A stretch of DNA of 64,000 bases from Sulfitobacter sp. SK011 (GCF_003352065.1 NZ_CP025803.1:2831574-2895573); one strand, 5' to 3'. Positions 1 to 8,765 are shown, counted from the stretch's first letter. The notes: a model not told the origin generated them from the sequence alone. Translations and numbers: made by a program.

Positions 1-252
1 GCCATAGGCCGCCTCACCCATGTTGCGCACATGCTCCAACATTTCGAGCCCCGCCGGGGTTGGCACCAATCCGCGCCCGGCCCGCTCAAACAACGCCACG
101 CCAAGTTCTTCTTCAAGCGCGCTCACCTGACGGCCCAGCGTCGGCTGCGCCAACCCCAGCGCCCGCGCGGCCGCAGACAGCGACCCTTCCTCAGCCGTGA
201 CGAGGAACGCCCGCGCGCGGTTCCAATCGAATGATATTTTGCTCCAATCCAT
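1..252 (-). CDS. LysR-family transcriptional regulator (N-terminal part only)
   Basis: Read on the minus strand this gives an 84-residue N-terminus that runs off the window edge. It starts MDWSKISFDWNRARAF and continues with a winged helix-turn-helix of the LysR type: a GSLSAAARALGLAQPTLGRQ segment, then SALEEELGVALFERAGRGLVPTPAG. That order is diagnostic of LysR DNA-binding domains; the effector-binding domain lies outside the window. An in-frame ATG four codons upstream (264) is possible, but the chosen start gives the usual LysR N-terminal length. It is divergent from the methyltransferase at 347, so the roughly 95-bp gap probably holds both promoters. LysR proteins often control the divergent neighbour; that link is inference. 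Confidence 0.9.
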   Translation of the reverse strand, partial: MDWSKISFDWNRARAFLVTAEEGSLSAAARALGLAQPTLGRQVSALEEELGVALFERAGRGLVPTPAGLEMLEHVRNMGEAAYG

Positions 253-346
253 GCATTTACGCATATCATACAGGCAACTTTGGTCAATTCCATTCACATT
301 TGTTCAGATGTAATGAAAGCCAAATCTGAATTGGAAAGAAACGCTC

Positions 347-985
347 ATGCCCGCTCAAACACCCAGCCGCCGTACCATTCGGTTTTGGAATTTCATCGCA
401 AAGAAATATTCCAGAGACAAGATTGCAGACCAGCCCAGCTATGAGCGCAAGCTCAGCGAAACCCGCGCGCTTTTGCGCGACGACATGCAGCTGCTGGAAA
501 TCGGCACCGGTACCGGCAGCACCGCGATCCTACATGCCCCTCATGTTGCCCATATTCATGCAATCGACCTGTCACAAAAAATGCTCGACATTGCGCAGGC
601 CAAGACCAATGCCGCCGGCGTCGATAACATCAGTTATCAAAAGACCTCAGTCGAAGAATTTGACGCAGCCAAAGGCACTTACGATGTCATCCTTGCCCTG
701 TCGGTGCTGCATCTGGTGCAGGATTACAAAGCGACATTGGCCAAACTGCATGGCTTGTTGAAGCCGGGCGGATATCTGGTGGCCAGCACGGTCTGCATGG
801 CCGATACGATGCCGGCATTCAAGTTTGTATCGATCCCGGGACATGCGCTTGGCCTACTGCCAAAGCTCACCTATTTTACCGCAGATACGTTGCTCTCAGA
901 AATGCGCGTGGCGGGGTTCACGGTGCAGAGCCATTGGCGGCCCGGGCCGGCAAGGGCGCTTTTTACCATTGCCCGTAAGCTCTAG
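347..985 (+). CDS. Class I SAM-dependent methyltransferase
   Basis: A 212-residue cytosolic protein with the Rossmann-fold methyltransferase pattern: motif I LLEIGTGTGSTAI near residues 49-61, an acidic residue after strand 2 (IHAIDLSQKML), a V.FD/YDVILALSVLHLV motif IV region, and a LLKPGGYLVAS post-motif. These are the generic features of small-molecule methyltransferases (UbiE/Methyltransf_11/25 type). The substrate cannot be read from the sequence. The gene is divergent from the LysR regulator, which is a plausible controller. It converges with the YqeY-like gene, with 16 bp between the stop codons. Confidence 0.85.
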   Translation: MPAQTPSRRTIRFWNFIAKKYSRDKIADQPSYERKLSETRALLRDDMQLLEIGTGTGSTAILHAPHVAHIHAIDLSQKMLDIAQAKTNAAGVDNISYQKTSVEEFDAAKGTYDVILALSVLHLVQDYKATLAKLHGLLKPGGYLVASTVCMADTMPAFKFVSIPGHALGLLPKLTYFTADTLLSEMRVAGFTVQSHWRPGPARALFTIARKL

Positions 986-1001
986 ACTTCAGCAGCGCCG
1001 T

Positions 1002-1460
1002 TCAGCTCAAACGCTCCTTGACCATCGGTCCGACCAAGCCGAAATCCATCTGCCCGGTGTACTTGCCTTTCAGCAGGCCAATCACCTTACCCATGTCGCG
1101 GATTGAGGTGGCGCCAACTTCGGCAATCGCCTTGTCCACGGCGGCGGTGGTTTCTTCATCGCTTAACTGGCGCGGCAGGAACTCTTCGATGACCGTGATC
1201 TCTTCACGTTCGCGCTCGGCCAGATCAAGCCGCCCGCCCTCTTCGTAGGCGCGCGCCGATTCCATGCGCTGCTTGGCCATTTTGCCAAGGATCGCGAGAA
1301 CTTCCGCCTCAGGGACACCGTCGTCGTTGCCTGTCGCGCGGGCTGCGATATCTTTGTCTTTGATGGCCGCGCTGATTAGACGCAGCGTCGACAGCCGATC
1401 TGCCGCCTTGTCTTTCATTGCCTGTTTGAGGGCGTCTGAGATGCGGGTACGCAATGCCAT
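1002..1460 (-). CDS. GatB/YqeY domain-containing protein
   Basis: A 152-residue protein beginning MALRTRISDALKQAMKDKAADRLSTLRLI. It is followed by the acidic helical segment and a C-terminal DMGKVIGLLKGKYTGQMDFGLVGPMVKERL, which matches the tail domain shared by GatB and the stand-alone YqeY family. A longer open frame reaches 1517, but the internal ATG at 1460 gives the normal family length and start. YqeY proteins are thought to relate to tRNA-dependent amidation or stress responses; the exact role is unsettled. It is divergent from carA, a common arrangement in Rhodobacterales as far as I recall. Confidence 0.9.
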   Translation of the reverse strand: MALRTRISDALKQAMKDKAADRLSTLRLISAAIKDKDIAARATGNDDGVPEAEVLAILGKMAKQRMESARAYEEGGRLDLAEREREEITVIEEFLPRQLSDEETTAAVDKAIAEVGATSIRDMGKVIGLLKGKYTGQMDFGLVGPMVKERLS

Positions 1461-1645
1461 GGCTTTATCCTGTGCTCTGTCGCTTATGTAAGGCTGGGAC
1501 CATAGCCGTTGCCGCATGAACAGGCAATGCCAAGTAACCTACGGTAAGGTATTGATAAGAATAGAAATCTCATTTTTGCTCGGGTCTTGACGATGGATGC
1601 GGGCAAGCGTAGGTTCCCCCCGTTTATCCACGTAAAATCTCGCCC

Positions 1646-1650
1646 GGAGG
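1646..1650 (+). promoter_or_regulatory. Ribosome binding site fixing the carA start
   Basis: GGAGG lies 8 nt before the ATG at 1659. It decides between this start and an in-frame upstream start at 1587, which has no such site. Confidence 0.8.
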
Positions 1651-1658
1651 CACCTCCC

Positions 1659-2831
1659 ATGTCCGCGCCCTCTCATCCCCGCCCGACCGCCTGTCTTGCC
1701 TTGGCGGATGGGTCATTGTTCTATGGCATGGGCTTTGGCGCGACGGGACAGACGGTCGCCGAGCTTTGTTTCAACACCGCGATGACCGGCTATCAGGAAG
1801 TCATGACAGACCCGTCTTATGCGGGCCAGATTGTCACATTCACCTTCCCGCATATCGGCAATGTTGGCACCAATCCCGCAGATGACGAATCCGGTGATCC
1901 GATGGCTGCCGGTATGGTGGTCAAATGGATGCCAACAGAACCCAGCAACTGGCGTAATGTGCAAGAGTTGTCACCGTGGCTGGCCGCCCGTGGCCGGATC
2001 GCAATCGGCGGCATCGACACGCGCCGCCTGACCCGCGCAATCCGCCATACCGGGGCACCGCACGCCGCATTGGCGCATGATCCCGAGGGCAATTTTGATA
2101 TCGAAGCTCTGATCGCCGCAGCACGTGGGTTTGCGGGCCTCGAAGGCATGGATCTGGCCAAGGATGTGACCTGCGCACAATCGTATCGCTGGAATGAAAT
2201 GCGGTGGGCATGGCCCGACGGATTTGCGCCGCAGGTTGATGCGAAACACAAGGTTGTCGCCGTGGATTATGGCGCAAAGCGCAATATTTTGCGGTGTCTT
2301 GCCTCTGCCGGCTGCGATGTGACAGTGCTGCCTGCGACGGCGACCTATGACGACATCATGGCGCATAATCCTGATGGCGTGTTTTTGTCCAATGGTCCCG
2401 GTGATCCAGCGGCGACCGGTGCCTATGCGGTGCCAATGATCCGCGATGTGCTGGACAAGACAGAGCTGCCGGTATTTGGGATTTGTCTTGGCCACCAGAT
2501 GCTGGCCCTCGCTTTGGGTGCCAAAACCATCAAGATGAGCCACGGACATCACGGTGCCAACCACCCGGTCAAAGACCGCGACACCGGCAAAGTCGAGATC
2601 ACCTCGATGAACCATGGTTTTGCGGTCGATGCACAGACACTGCCCGATGGCGTTCTGGAAACGCATGTCTCGCTTTTTGACGGGTCCAATTGCGGGATCC
2701 GGATGGCTGACCGGCCCGTATGGTCGGTTCAGCACCACCCCGAAGCCTCACCCGGACCACAAGACAGCTATTACCTCTTTCAACGTTTTGCCGAAGCGAT
2801 GGCGGATCGCGCTGTGGCAACCCCGGCGTAA
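1659..2831 (+). CDS. carA: Carbamoyl-phosphate synthase small (glutaminase) subunit
   Basis: A 390-residue class I amidotransferase subunit. It hydrolyses glutamine and passes ammonia to CarB for carbamoyl phosphate, feeding pyrimidines and arginine. The N-terminal CPSase_sm_chain domain opens with ACLALADGSLFYGMGFGA and contains FNTAMTGYQE. The C-terminal glutaminase has the nucleophile elbow PVFGICLGHQML and the catalytic His/Glu motif VQHHPEASPGP. Length is as expected for the family (about 380-390). The start at 1659 is supported by a strong GGAGG. The gene stands alone; carB is not in the window. Confidence 0.97.
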   Translation: MSAPSHPRPTACLALADGSLFYGMGFGATGQTVAELCFNTAMTGYQEVMTDPSYAGQIVTFTFPHIGNVGTNPADDESGDPMAAGMVVKWMPTEPSNWRNVQELSPWLAARGRIAIGGIDTRRLTRAIRHTGAPHAALAHDPEGNFDIEALIAAARGFAGLEGMDLAKDVTCAQSYRWNEMRWAWPDGFAPQVDAKHKVVAVDYGAKRNILRCLASAGCDVTVLPATATYDDIMAHNPDGVFLSNGPGDPAATGAYAVPMIRDVLDKTELPVFGICLGHQMLALALGAKTIKMSHGHHGANHPVKDRDTGKVEITSMNHGFAVDAQTLPDGVLETHVSLFDGSNCGIRMADRPVWSVQHHPEASPGPQDSYYLFQRFAEAMADRAVATPA

Positions 2832-2866
2832 TCACGCGTCTCACAACACCATTCTGGCCCACACCG

Positions 2867-2904
2867 TTAACTTTTCGTTAACGTATTATTAACATTGCAT
2901 TAAC
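2867..2904 (+). promoter_or_regulatory. Array of four TTAAC half-sites at exact 11-bp steps (candidate CtrA boxes)
   Basis: TTAAC begins at 2867, 2878, 2889 and 2900, giving three overlapping matches to TTAA-N7-TTAAC, the published recognition pattern of the alphaproteobacterial response regulator CtrA. The array lies 50-87 bp before the GT2 start codon at 2954, in the only sizeable gap here (2832-2953), so it very likely belongs to that promoter. The spacing is seen directly; CtrA binding is inference. All half-sites have the same orientation, facing the GT2 gene. Confidence 0.7.
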
Positions 2905-2953
2905 CGTTCGCTGTCACCTTTGCCTTTGGATAGAAGTTAAGGGTGACAGGGAC

Positions 2954-4834
2954 ATGAGTAACCTTCGCCTCCATTTGCTGGACCCGCAGGTTGCAAACCC
3001 GACGCCCCCACAGCAGCCACTTGGGCGTTATCTGGTGAATGAAGGCATCATTACTGCAGCCGATCTGGTGCATGCGCTTGAGTTGCAATGCCGCATCGAT
3101 GCCCCTCTTGGAGAGATCATGATCTCTGAAGGGTTGGTCAGTCGCGCTGATGTGCTGGCAGCGCTCTCTCACCAGCACAATGCCCAATTGATCAATCTGG
3201 ACGACGATCCGCCACCGCAGCACCTGGCCCATTGCCTGCCCGCTGCCTTGTGTCTCAAGTTTTATGCTGTGCCCTGGATGGACGTGGACGATACCCTCTT
3301 GGTTGCCACCAGCCGACCTGACCTGTTTAAAAAACTTCGCACCTGCATGGGCCCGGCCGGGCAGCGGATGTTGCCAGTGATTTCGGAACAGACCCAAATT
3401 CAAACTCACCTGTCCCGTCTGTACGGCGCTGAGCTGGCGCAAAAGGCCGCAACACGCGTGCCCGCCGCTGAAAGCTGCCGCACATGGGAAGTAAGCTCAC
3501 TATCTCGCAAGATCTGGGCGTCCGGCATCGCCGTCTTTTGCCTGCTGACCCTTGTCCTTGCACCGCTTTGGACCCTTACGGTGCTGATGATCTGGGCCTT
3601 TATGACGTTGATGATGAGCACCGCCCTCAAAGCCGCTGCTTTCTGGTCACAGATATTACATAAGCTGCCTGATAGGCCCGAAGCCGGGGACGTGAAAATG
3701 GCCCCTTTTCGGCTGCCGCGTGTGTCCATACTGGTGCCTTTGCTTCAGGAAAAAGAGATCGCCGGTGCCTTGATCACCCGGCTGGCGCGGCTGACCTATC
3801 CGAAATCCTTGCTGAACGTGGTGCTGGTCCTGGAACAGGGTGATACCGTGACCCGCCGGACCATTGCCCGCACCGATCTGCCCGAATGGATCAGCGTCAT
3901 CGAAGTGCCCGAGGCCAACGGCCTGACCACAAAACCGCGCGCCTTGAACTATGCGCTCGATTTTTGTCACGGCAGCATCATCGGGGTCTGGGATGCAGAG
4001 GACGCACCAGAGCCCGATCAGCTTGAGCGGGTCGTGAACAGGTTTCAACAAGCCCCCGAAAACGTCGCCTGCCTGCAGGGCATTCTGGATTATTACAATA
4101 CGCAGACCAACTGGATTTCCCGTTGTTTTACAATCGAATACGCGACGTGGTGGCGGATGATTCTACCGGGTCTCGCGCGATTGGGGTTTGTCATTCCCCT
4201 AGGCGGGACGACCCTGTTCTTTCGCCGCGATATTCTGGAAAAGCTCTGTGGCTGGGACGCGCATAACGTGACCGAGGATGCAGATCTGGGTGTGCGACTG
4301 GCCCGCCACGGCTATGTCACCGAATTGCTGCCCACCGTCACCCACGAAGAAGCAAACTGCCGCGCCTGGCCGTGGGTGCGGCAACGTTCACGCTGGCTCA
4401 AAGGGTTTTTGATCACCTGGTGCGTTCACATGCGCAACCCCGCAGCACTGTTGCGCGACCTGGGCTGGAAACGGTTTCTGGGCGTTCAAACCCTGCTGCT
4501 GGCCACGTTCTCTCAATTTGCATGTGCGCCGCTGTTATGGTCATTCTGGCTCACCGTTTTTGGGGTCTCTCACCCGGTTGCATTAACCTTGGGGGCCCCG
4601 GTCATGTGGACAATGGCCGTGTGTTTCATTGTAGCCGAGATCCTCACCCTGACAATTTCAATGGTTGCGGTGTCGGGTCGGGAACACCGGCATCTGATCG
4701 GCTGGGTATTGACCACGCCTTTCTATTTCCCGATGGGGGCGTTGGCGGCCTACAAAGGCTTGCATGAATTCATTGTAAGCCCGTTTTTCTGGGACAAGAC
4801 CGAACACGGGGTACATGTGAAATCAAAGCAGTAA
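2954..4834 (+). CDS. GT2 membrane glycosyltransferase with N-terminal MshEN-type domain
   Basis: 626 residues. Residues 22-45 and 51-74 are two 24-residue LGxxLxxxG...ALxxQ motifs separated by five residues, the layout of the MshEN (GspE/T2SSE N-terminal) domain that binds cyclic di-GMP in MshE. The usual leading Arg of each motif is Pro here. Hydrophobic segments at about 188-230 precede a family 2 catalytic domain at about 255-485: SILVPLLQEKE, KPRALNYAL, the acidic WDAEDAPEPDQ, TEDADLGVRLARHG and QRSRW (477-481), typical of processive-type GT2 enzymes. More membrane helices follow. The likely role is making or exporting a surface polysaccharide; the sugar is unknown. It ends 2 bp from the convergent GntR gene. 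The upstream region carries CtrA-like boxes. Confidence 0.88.
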   Translation: MSNLRLHLLDPQVANPTPPQQPLGRYLVNEGIITAADLVHALELQCRIDAPLGEIMISEGLVSRADVLAALSHQHNAQLINLDDDPPPQHLAHCLPAALCLKFYAVPWMDVDDTLLVATSRPDLFKKLRTCMGPAGQRMLPVISEQTQIQTHLSRLYGAELAQKAATRVPAAESCRTWEVSSLSRKIWASGIAVFCLLTLVLAPLWTLTVLMIWAFMTLMMSTALKAAAFWSQILHKLPDRPEAGDVKMAPFRLPRVSILVPLLQEKEIAGALITRLARLTYPKSLLNVVLVLEQGDTVTRRTIARTDLPEWISVIEVPEANGLTTKPRALNYALDFCHGSIIGVWDAEDAPEPDQLERVVNRFQQAPENVACLQGILDYYNTQTNWISRCFTIEYATWWRMILPGLARLGFVIPLGGTTLFFRRDILEKLCGWDAHNVTEDADLGVRLARHGYVTELLPTVTHEEANCRAWPWVRQRSRWLKGFLITWCVHMRNPAALLRDLGWKRFLGVQTLLLATFSQFACAPLLWSFWLTVFGVSHPVALTLGAPVMWTMAVCFIVAEILTLTISMVAVSGREHRHLIGWVLTTPFYFPMGALAAYKGLHEFIVSPFFWDKTEHGVHVKSKQ

Positions 4835-4836
4835 GG

Positions 4837-5487
4837 CTATTCGTCCTCGCGCCGCGCCGCCTCTTGTTTCAGCCGGGTCACGAAGGCCACCGAAATATGC
4901 GTGCGCAACGCATCATCCGCGCCATCCTCATCGCGCGCCTCAATCATTTTTACGATGTGATCATGTTCGGCCTGCGCAATCGCTCCGCGCCCTTCGACCG
5001 CCAGCGATGATGTTGCCATCAGAGCCATTGAACGGTGGACCAAATCCAATTGCTGCACCAAATAGCGGTTGTGCGAGGCGAGGTGGATCTGCTTGTGAAA
5101 CCGCCGGTTCGCCCGCGCCAGTGCGCCCGGATCACCGGTAAGTGCGTTGTCTTGTTCAACCATGTCACGCAGCACACCGATCTCTTCGACGGTGGCATGA
5201 CGTGCGGCAAGCCGTGCAGCCAGACCTTCAAGCTCCCCGCGCACAACATAAAGTTCCGCGGTTTGATTGTGATCAAGTGAGGCAACAATCAGGCTGCGCC
5301 CGTCGCGCGCCAGCAGCGACTGTGTTTCAAGCCGTTGCAATGCCTCGCGCACCGGGGTGCGTGACACGCCAAACCGCTCTGCCAGTTCATTCTCGACCAG
5401 CCGGTCACCGGGACGATAGATGCCAACATCAATGGCATCCAAAATCATTGAATAGGCATCTGTTGATCCGGTTTTGGGCGCAAGCAT
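4837..5487 (-). CDS. GntR-family regulator, FadR/FCD subfamily
   Basis: 216 residues. The N-terminal winged helix includes YRPGDRLVENELAERFGVSRTPVREALQRLE, the standard GntR signature, followed by an all-helical FCD ligand-binding domain. In that domain, conserved metal/ligand-type residues appear as RGELEGLAARLA, NRRFHKQIH and AEHDHIVKMIEARD. FCD regulators usually sense small carboxylic acids and repress nearby catabolic genes, but no obvious catabolic operon adjoins this one. Convergent with the GT2 gene and divergent from the HAD phosphatase at 5586. Confidence 0.9.
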   Translation of the reverse strand: MLAPKTGSTDAYSMILDAIDVGIYRPGDRLVENELAERFGVSRTPVREALQRLETQSLLARDGRSLIVASLDHNQTAELYVVRGELEGLAARLAARHATVEEIGVLRDMVEQDNALTGDPGALARANRRFHKQIHLASHNRYLVQQLDLVHRSMALMATSSLAVEGRGAIAQAEHDHIVKMIEARDEDGADDALRTHISVAFVTRLKQEAARREDE

Positions 5488-5585
5488 TGGAATTCTTCCT
5501 CAAAGATGCGCCACCCTACCGCCCGCGTCCATTTGCGCAAGCCTGCAGTCTTGCGTGGCCCCCCTGAACACCCTACCACAGCACC

Positions 5586-6233
5586 ATGCCTCGTGATGCT
5601 TTCTCTCACGTTCAGACATGGGTTTTTGATCTGGACAACACGCTTTACCCGCCCTCCGCGCGGCTTTTTGATCTGATTGATGTGCGCATGACGGCATGGA
5701 TCATGGATGTTCTCAACGTCGACAAGGCCGAGGCCAATCGTTTGCGCCTGCATTATTGGGAAGTTCACGGCACCACATTGGCCGGGCTGATGCGCGAACA
5801 TGGTGTTGATCCTGCCGGCTATCTTGAACACGTGCATGACATATCAATGGACCGCCTGACGCCGGATCCTGCATTGGCGCAGACCATTCGCGCGCTACCC
5901 GGCAGACGGATCGTGTACACGAATGGCTGTGCGCCCTATGCCGAACGGGTGCTGGCCGCACGCGGGCTCTCAGGGCTTTTTGATGCGGTTTACGGCGTGG
6001 AACATGCCGGATTTCTGCCCAAACCTGAACGTGCCGCCTTTGACACGGTTTTCACGATTGATGGGCTCAACCCGGCGACCTCTGCCATGTTTGAGGATGA
6101 TGCCCGCAATCTGGCTGCGCCACATGCAATGGGAATGCGCACCGTACATGTGGCCCCAGAGCGGGATTTGGGCGCGCATGTGCACTTTCACACCGACGAT
6201 TTGGGTGGTTTTCTTCATCGACTGCTGAACTAG
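5586..6233 (+). CDS. HAD hydrolase, pyrimidine 5'-nucleotidase type
   Basis: A 215-residue soluble HAD-fold phosphatase. Motif I is VFDLDNTLYPPSARLFD (nucleophile and acid Asp), motif II IVYTNG, motif III Lys in GFLPKPERAAFD, and motif IV MFEDDARNLAAP. The DNTLYPP start plus FEDDARN is characteristic of the SDT1/PHM8-like pyrimidine 5'-nucleotidase group. It probably dephosphorylates UMP/CMP or related metabolites. It abuts the UbiH-type gene with essentially no gap, so the two are probably co-transcribed. Confidence 0.88.
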   Translation: MPRDAFSHVQTWVFDLDNTLYPPSARLFDLIDVRMTAWIMDVLNVDKAEANRLRLHYWEVHGTTLAGLMREHGVDPAGYLEHVHDISMDRLTPDPALAQTIRALPGRRIVYTNGCAPYAERVLAARGLSGLFDAVYGVEHAGFLPKPERAAFDTVFTIDGLNPATSAMFEDDARNLAAPHAMGMRTVHVAPERDLGAHVHFHTDDLGGFLHRLLN

Positions 6234-6239
6234 GTGAAA

Positions 6240-7439
6240 ATGATGGATTTCGACTGTGACATACTGATTTCCGGGGGCGGTATTGCCGGGCTCACCGCTG
6301 CGGCGGCCTTTGGCACAGCTGGATTTGATGTGATCTGCGTTGATCCGACCCCGCCGGTAACCCGCGGTGATGCAGCCGGGGCCGACATGCGTTCTACCGC
6401 GATGCTGCAACCGGCCCGCACTGTGCTTGAGGCGGCGGGCATCTGGGCGCATCTTGCACCGCATGCCGCACCCTTGCAGATCATGCGGATTGTTGATGCA
6501 GGTGGACCTGAGCCAGAACCAAAGGTGACCCGGGAATTCGATGCGTCCGAGATATCGGATCAGCCGTTTGGCTGGAACTTTCCCAACTGGCTGCTTCGCC
6601 GCGAATTACTGGCGCGCTTGGCAGAGTTGCCGAATGTCGATTTCCGCCCCGGCACCGGCACCACGACCCTGTTCACCCGCACCGCATCTGCCCGCGTGGG
6701 CCTGACCGACGCCAGCAAGATCACTGCAAAACTGGTCATTGCCGCCGATGGTCGCGACAGCCCGATGCGTCAGGCGGCTGGTATTGAGGTCAGCACACGG
6801 CGGTATGGTCAAAAGGCACTGGCCTTTGCCGTCACCCACCCCATTCCACATGACAATGTGTCCACTGAAATCCACCGCAGCGGCGGGCCGTTCACACTGG
6901 TTCCCCTGCCGGACCGTGACGGGATGCCCTCATCCGCCGTGGTTTGGATGGATGACGGGCCCGCAACCATCGCCCGCGCTACAAGTGATGTGGCGACGTT
7001 TGAGGCGGACATGTCGCAAAGGTCCTGCCACCTTTTTGGGCCACTGACACTTGCCAGTCCGCGCGCTGTCTGGCCGATCATCAGCCAGCATGCAAAGCGT
7101 CTGTCTGGGGAACGCATCGCGCTGATTGCCGAAGCAGCGCACGTGGTGCCACCAATTGGGGCGCAAGGTCTGAACATGTCGCTCAATGACCTCGCGACCC
7201 TGTTGGAATTGGCACAAAACAGCCGCGACACATTGGGCGATGCCACGATACTTGACGCCTATCACAAGGCCCGGTTCGCCGACATTCAACTGCGGGTGCG
7301 CGGCATTGACCTGCTCAACCGCGCCTCGCAGGCCAGCAGCCCGCTGGCGCGTGACGCCCGCGCCGCAGGGCTGAACGCGCTTTATGCGATGGCCCCTGTG
7401 CGCAAGATGTTGATGCAGATGGGGCTTGGCATGCGCTAG
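6240..7439 (+). CDS. UbiH/UbiF-family FAD-dependent monooxygenase
   Basis: About 400 residues. The N-terminal FAD dinucleotide motif is ILISGGGIAGLTAAAAFGTAGFDVICVD. The mid-protein motif is VIAADGRDSPMRQAAGI, and the C-terminal FAD ribose motif ALIAEAAHVVPPIGAQGLNMSLND, where the usual Gly-Asp is Ala-Glu. These are ubiquinone-biosynthesis aromatic hydroxylases that act at the inner membrane; which ring position it modifies cannot be told. A GTG at 6234 and ATGs at 6240 and 6243 are all possible; AGGTGA at 6232-6237 best serves the ATGs. It directly follows the HAD phosphatase stop. Confidence 0.9.
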   Translation: MMDFDCDILISGGGIAGLTAAAAFGTAGFDVICVDPTPPVTRGDAAGADMRSTAMLQPARTVLEAAGIWAHLAPHAAPLQIMRIVDAGGPEPEPKVTREFDASEISDQPFGWNFPNWLLRRELLARLAELPNVDFRPGTGTTTLFTRTASARVGLTDASKITAKLVIAADGRDSPMRQAAGIEVSTRRYGQKALAFAVTHPIPHDNVSTEIHRSGGPFTLVPLPDRDGMPSSAVVWMDDGPATIARATSDVATFEADMSQRSCHLFGPLTLASPRAVWPIISQHAKRLSGERIALIAEAAHVVPPIGAQGLNMSLNDLATLLELAQNSRDTLGDATILDAYHKARFADIQLRVRGIDLLNRASQASSPLARDARAAGLNALYAMAPVRKMLMQMGLGMR

Positions 7440-7467
7440 CGGCAGGCCCACGTGGGCGCGATTTGCG

Positions 7468-8595
7468 CTAAAGAACCTCGTCCAACACACCCGCCAGACG
7501 CGCCAGGGTGCCATCAATATCATAGAGCTTGTCCAACCCGAACAGACCCAGCCGGAACGTGCTGAACCCCTCAGGCTCCCCAACTTGCAGCGGTACCCCG
7601 GCAGCAATCTGCATGCCCTTGGCGGCAAAGGCCTTGCCTGATTTCACGTCCGGGTCATCGGTATAGCTGACCACCACGCCCGGCGCGCCAAAACCCGGCG
7701 CGGCAACCGAAACGACACCCCGATCTGCCAGCATATGCCGCACAGCATCACCCAAGCGCCATTGCGCCTCTTTCAGCCGTTCAAACCCGTATTCTTTGGT
7801 TTCCAGCATCGTATCGCGAAACCCCCGCAGCGCGTCTGTGGGCAGGGTCGCATGATAGGCGTGGCCCCCATCTTCATAGGCTTTCATGATGCTGCGCCAC
7901 TTGGCCAGATCAATTGCAAAGCTGTCCGATTGGGTTTCTGCCAGCCGTGCCTCGGCACGGGCCGACATCATCACCAGACCTGCAGAGGGAGACGCGCTCC
8001 ATCCCTTTTGGGGGGCCGAGATCAGCACATCAACACCGAGCGCCTTCATATCAACCCACGCACAGCCCGACGCGATGCAGTCAAGCACCATCAGCGCCCC
8101 AACCTTGTGGGCAGCGGCGGACATCGCCGCGATGTAGTCATCCGGCAAGATCATGCCCGCACTGGTTTCCACATGCGGGGCAAAAACCACCTGCGGTTTT
8201 TGGTCTTGAATGGCGGCCACCACATCATCAATCGGTGCTGGCGCAAACGGTGCAACCGCTGCATTGCCCTGAGGCCGCGCTTTTAGCACGGTCGCGCTGG
8301 CGGTCAGGCCACCGCTTTCGATGATCTGGCTCCATCGATATGAAAACCAACCGTTGCGCACAACCAACACGTCCTTGTCACGGGCAAATTGGCGCGCCAC
8401 TGCTTCCATCCCGTAGGTCCCCCCACCGGGGACCAGTGCCACCGCATCGGCATGATAGACCTCGCGCAACAGCTCAGAAATATCGCGCATGACCTGCTGA
8501 AATGCCGCAGACATATGGTTGAGGGATCGGTCGGTGAACACCACCGAAAATTCATCAAGCCCCTCGGGATCGATAGAACTGAGTATCGCAGCCAT
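7468..8595 (-). CDS. Class V PLP-dependent aminotransferase
   Basis: 375 residues with the fold type I class V pattern: LVPGGGTYGMEAVARQ (phosphate-binding region), VVFAPHVETSAGMILPDDYI, LMVLDCIASGCAWVDM (cofactor-binding Asp) and the Schiff-base lysine in ISAPQKGWSASPSAG. This resembles the alanine-glyoxylate / serine-glyoxylate aminotransferase group; the true substrates are uncertain. A clear ribosome binding site (AAGGAGAA) precedes the ATG. Convergent with the UbiH-type gene. Confidence 0.88.
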   Translation of the reverse strand: MAAILSSIDPEGLDEFSVVFTDRSLNHMSAAFQQVMRDISELLREVYHADAVALVPGGGTYGMEAVARQFARDKDVLVVRNGWFSYRWSQIIESGGLTASATVLKARPQGNAAVAPFAPAPIDDVVAAIQDQKPQVVFAPHVETSAGMILPDDYIAAMSAAAHKVGALMVLDCIASGCAWVDMKALGVDVLISAPQKGWSASPSAGLVMMSARAEARLAETQSDSFAIDLAKWRSIMKAYEDGGHAYHATLPTDALRGFRDTMLETKEYGFERLKEAQWRLGDAVRHMLADRGVVSVAAPGFGAPGVVVSYTDDPDVKSGKAFAAKGMQIAAGVPLQVGEPEGFSTFRLGLFGLDKLYDIDGTLARLAGVLDEVL

Positions 8596-8719
8596 GGTAT
8601 TCTCCTTGTTGGACCGCCCACAATTAGCGCCTTTGTGACTGCCCCGAAAGGGTCAAGAAACCGCGCACCCTCCCGCGCGCCTTATTCCCGCCACAATTTG
8701 CCACAATATTGACGTAGTT

Positions 8720-8765
8720 ACGGGCACAGATCCGTTTAGGGCAGGACAGACGGGCGCAGATCCGT
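8720..8765. repeat. Two 16-bp direct repeats upstream of the Hint gene
   Basis: ACGGGCACAGATCCGT at 8720-8735 recurs as ACGGGCGCAGATCCGT at 8750-8765, one mismatch and a 30-bp period (about three helical turns). The second copy ends 12 bp before the start codon at 8778. It could be a regulator's paired binding sites or a small duplication; nothing links it to a known factor. Confidence 0.6.
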
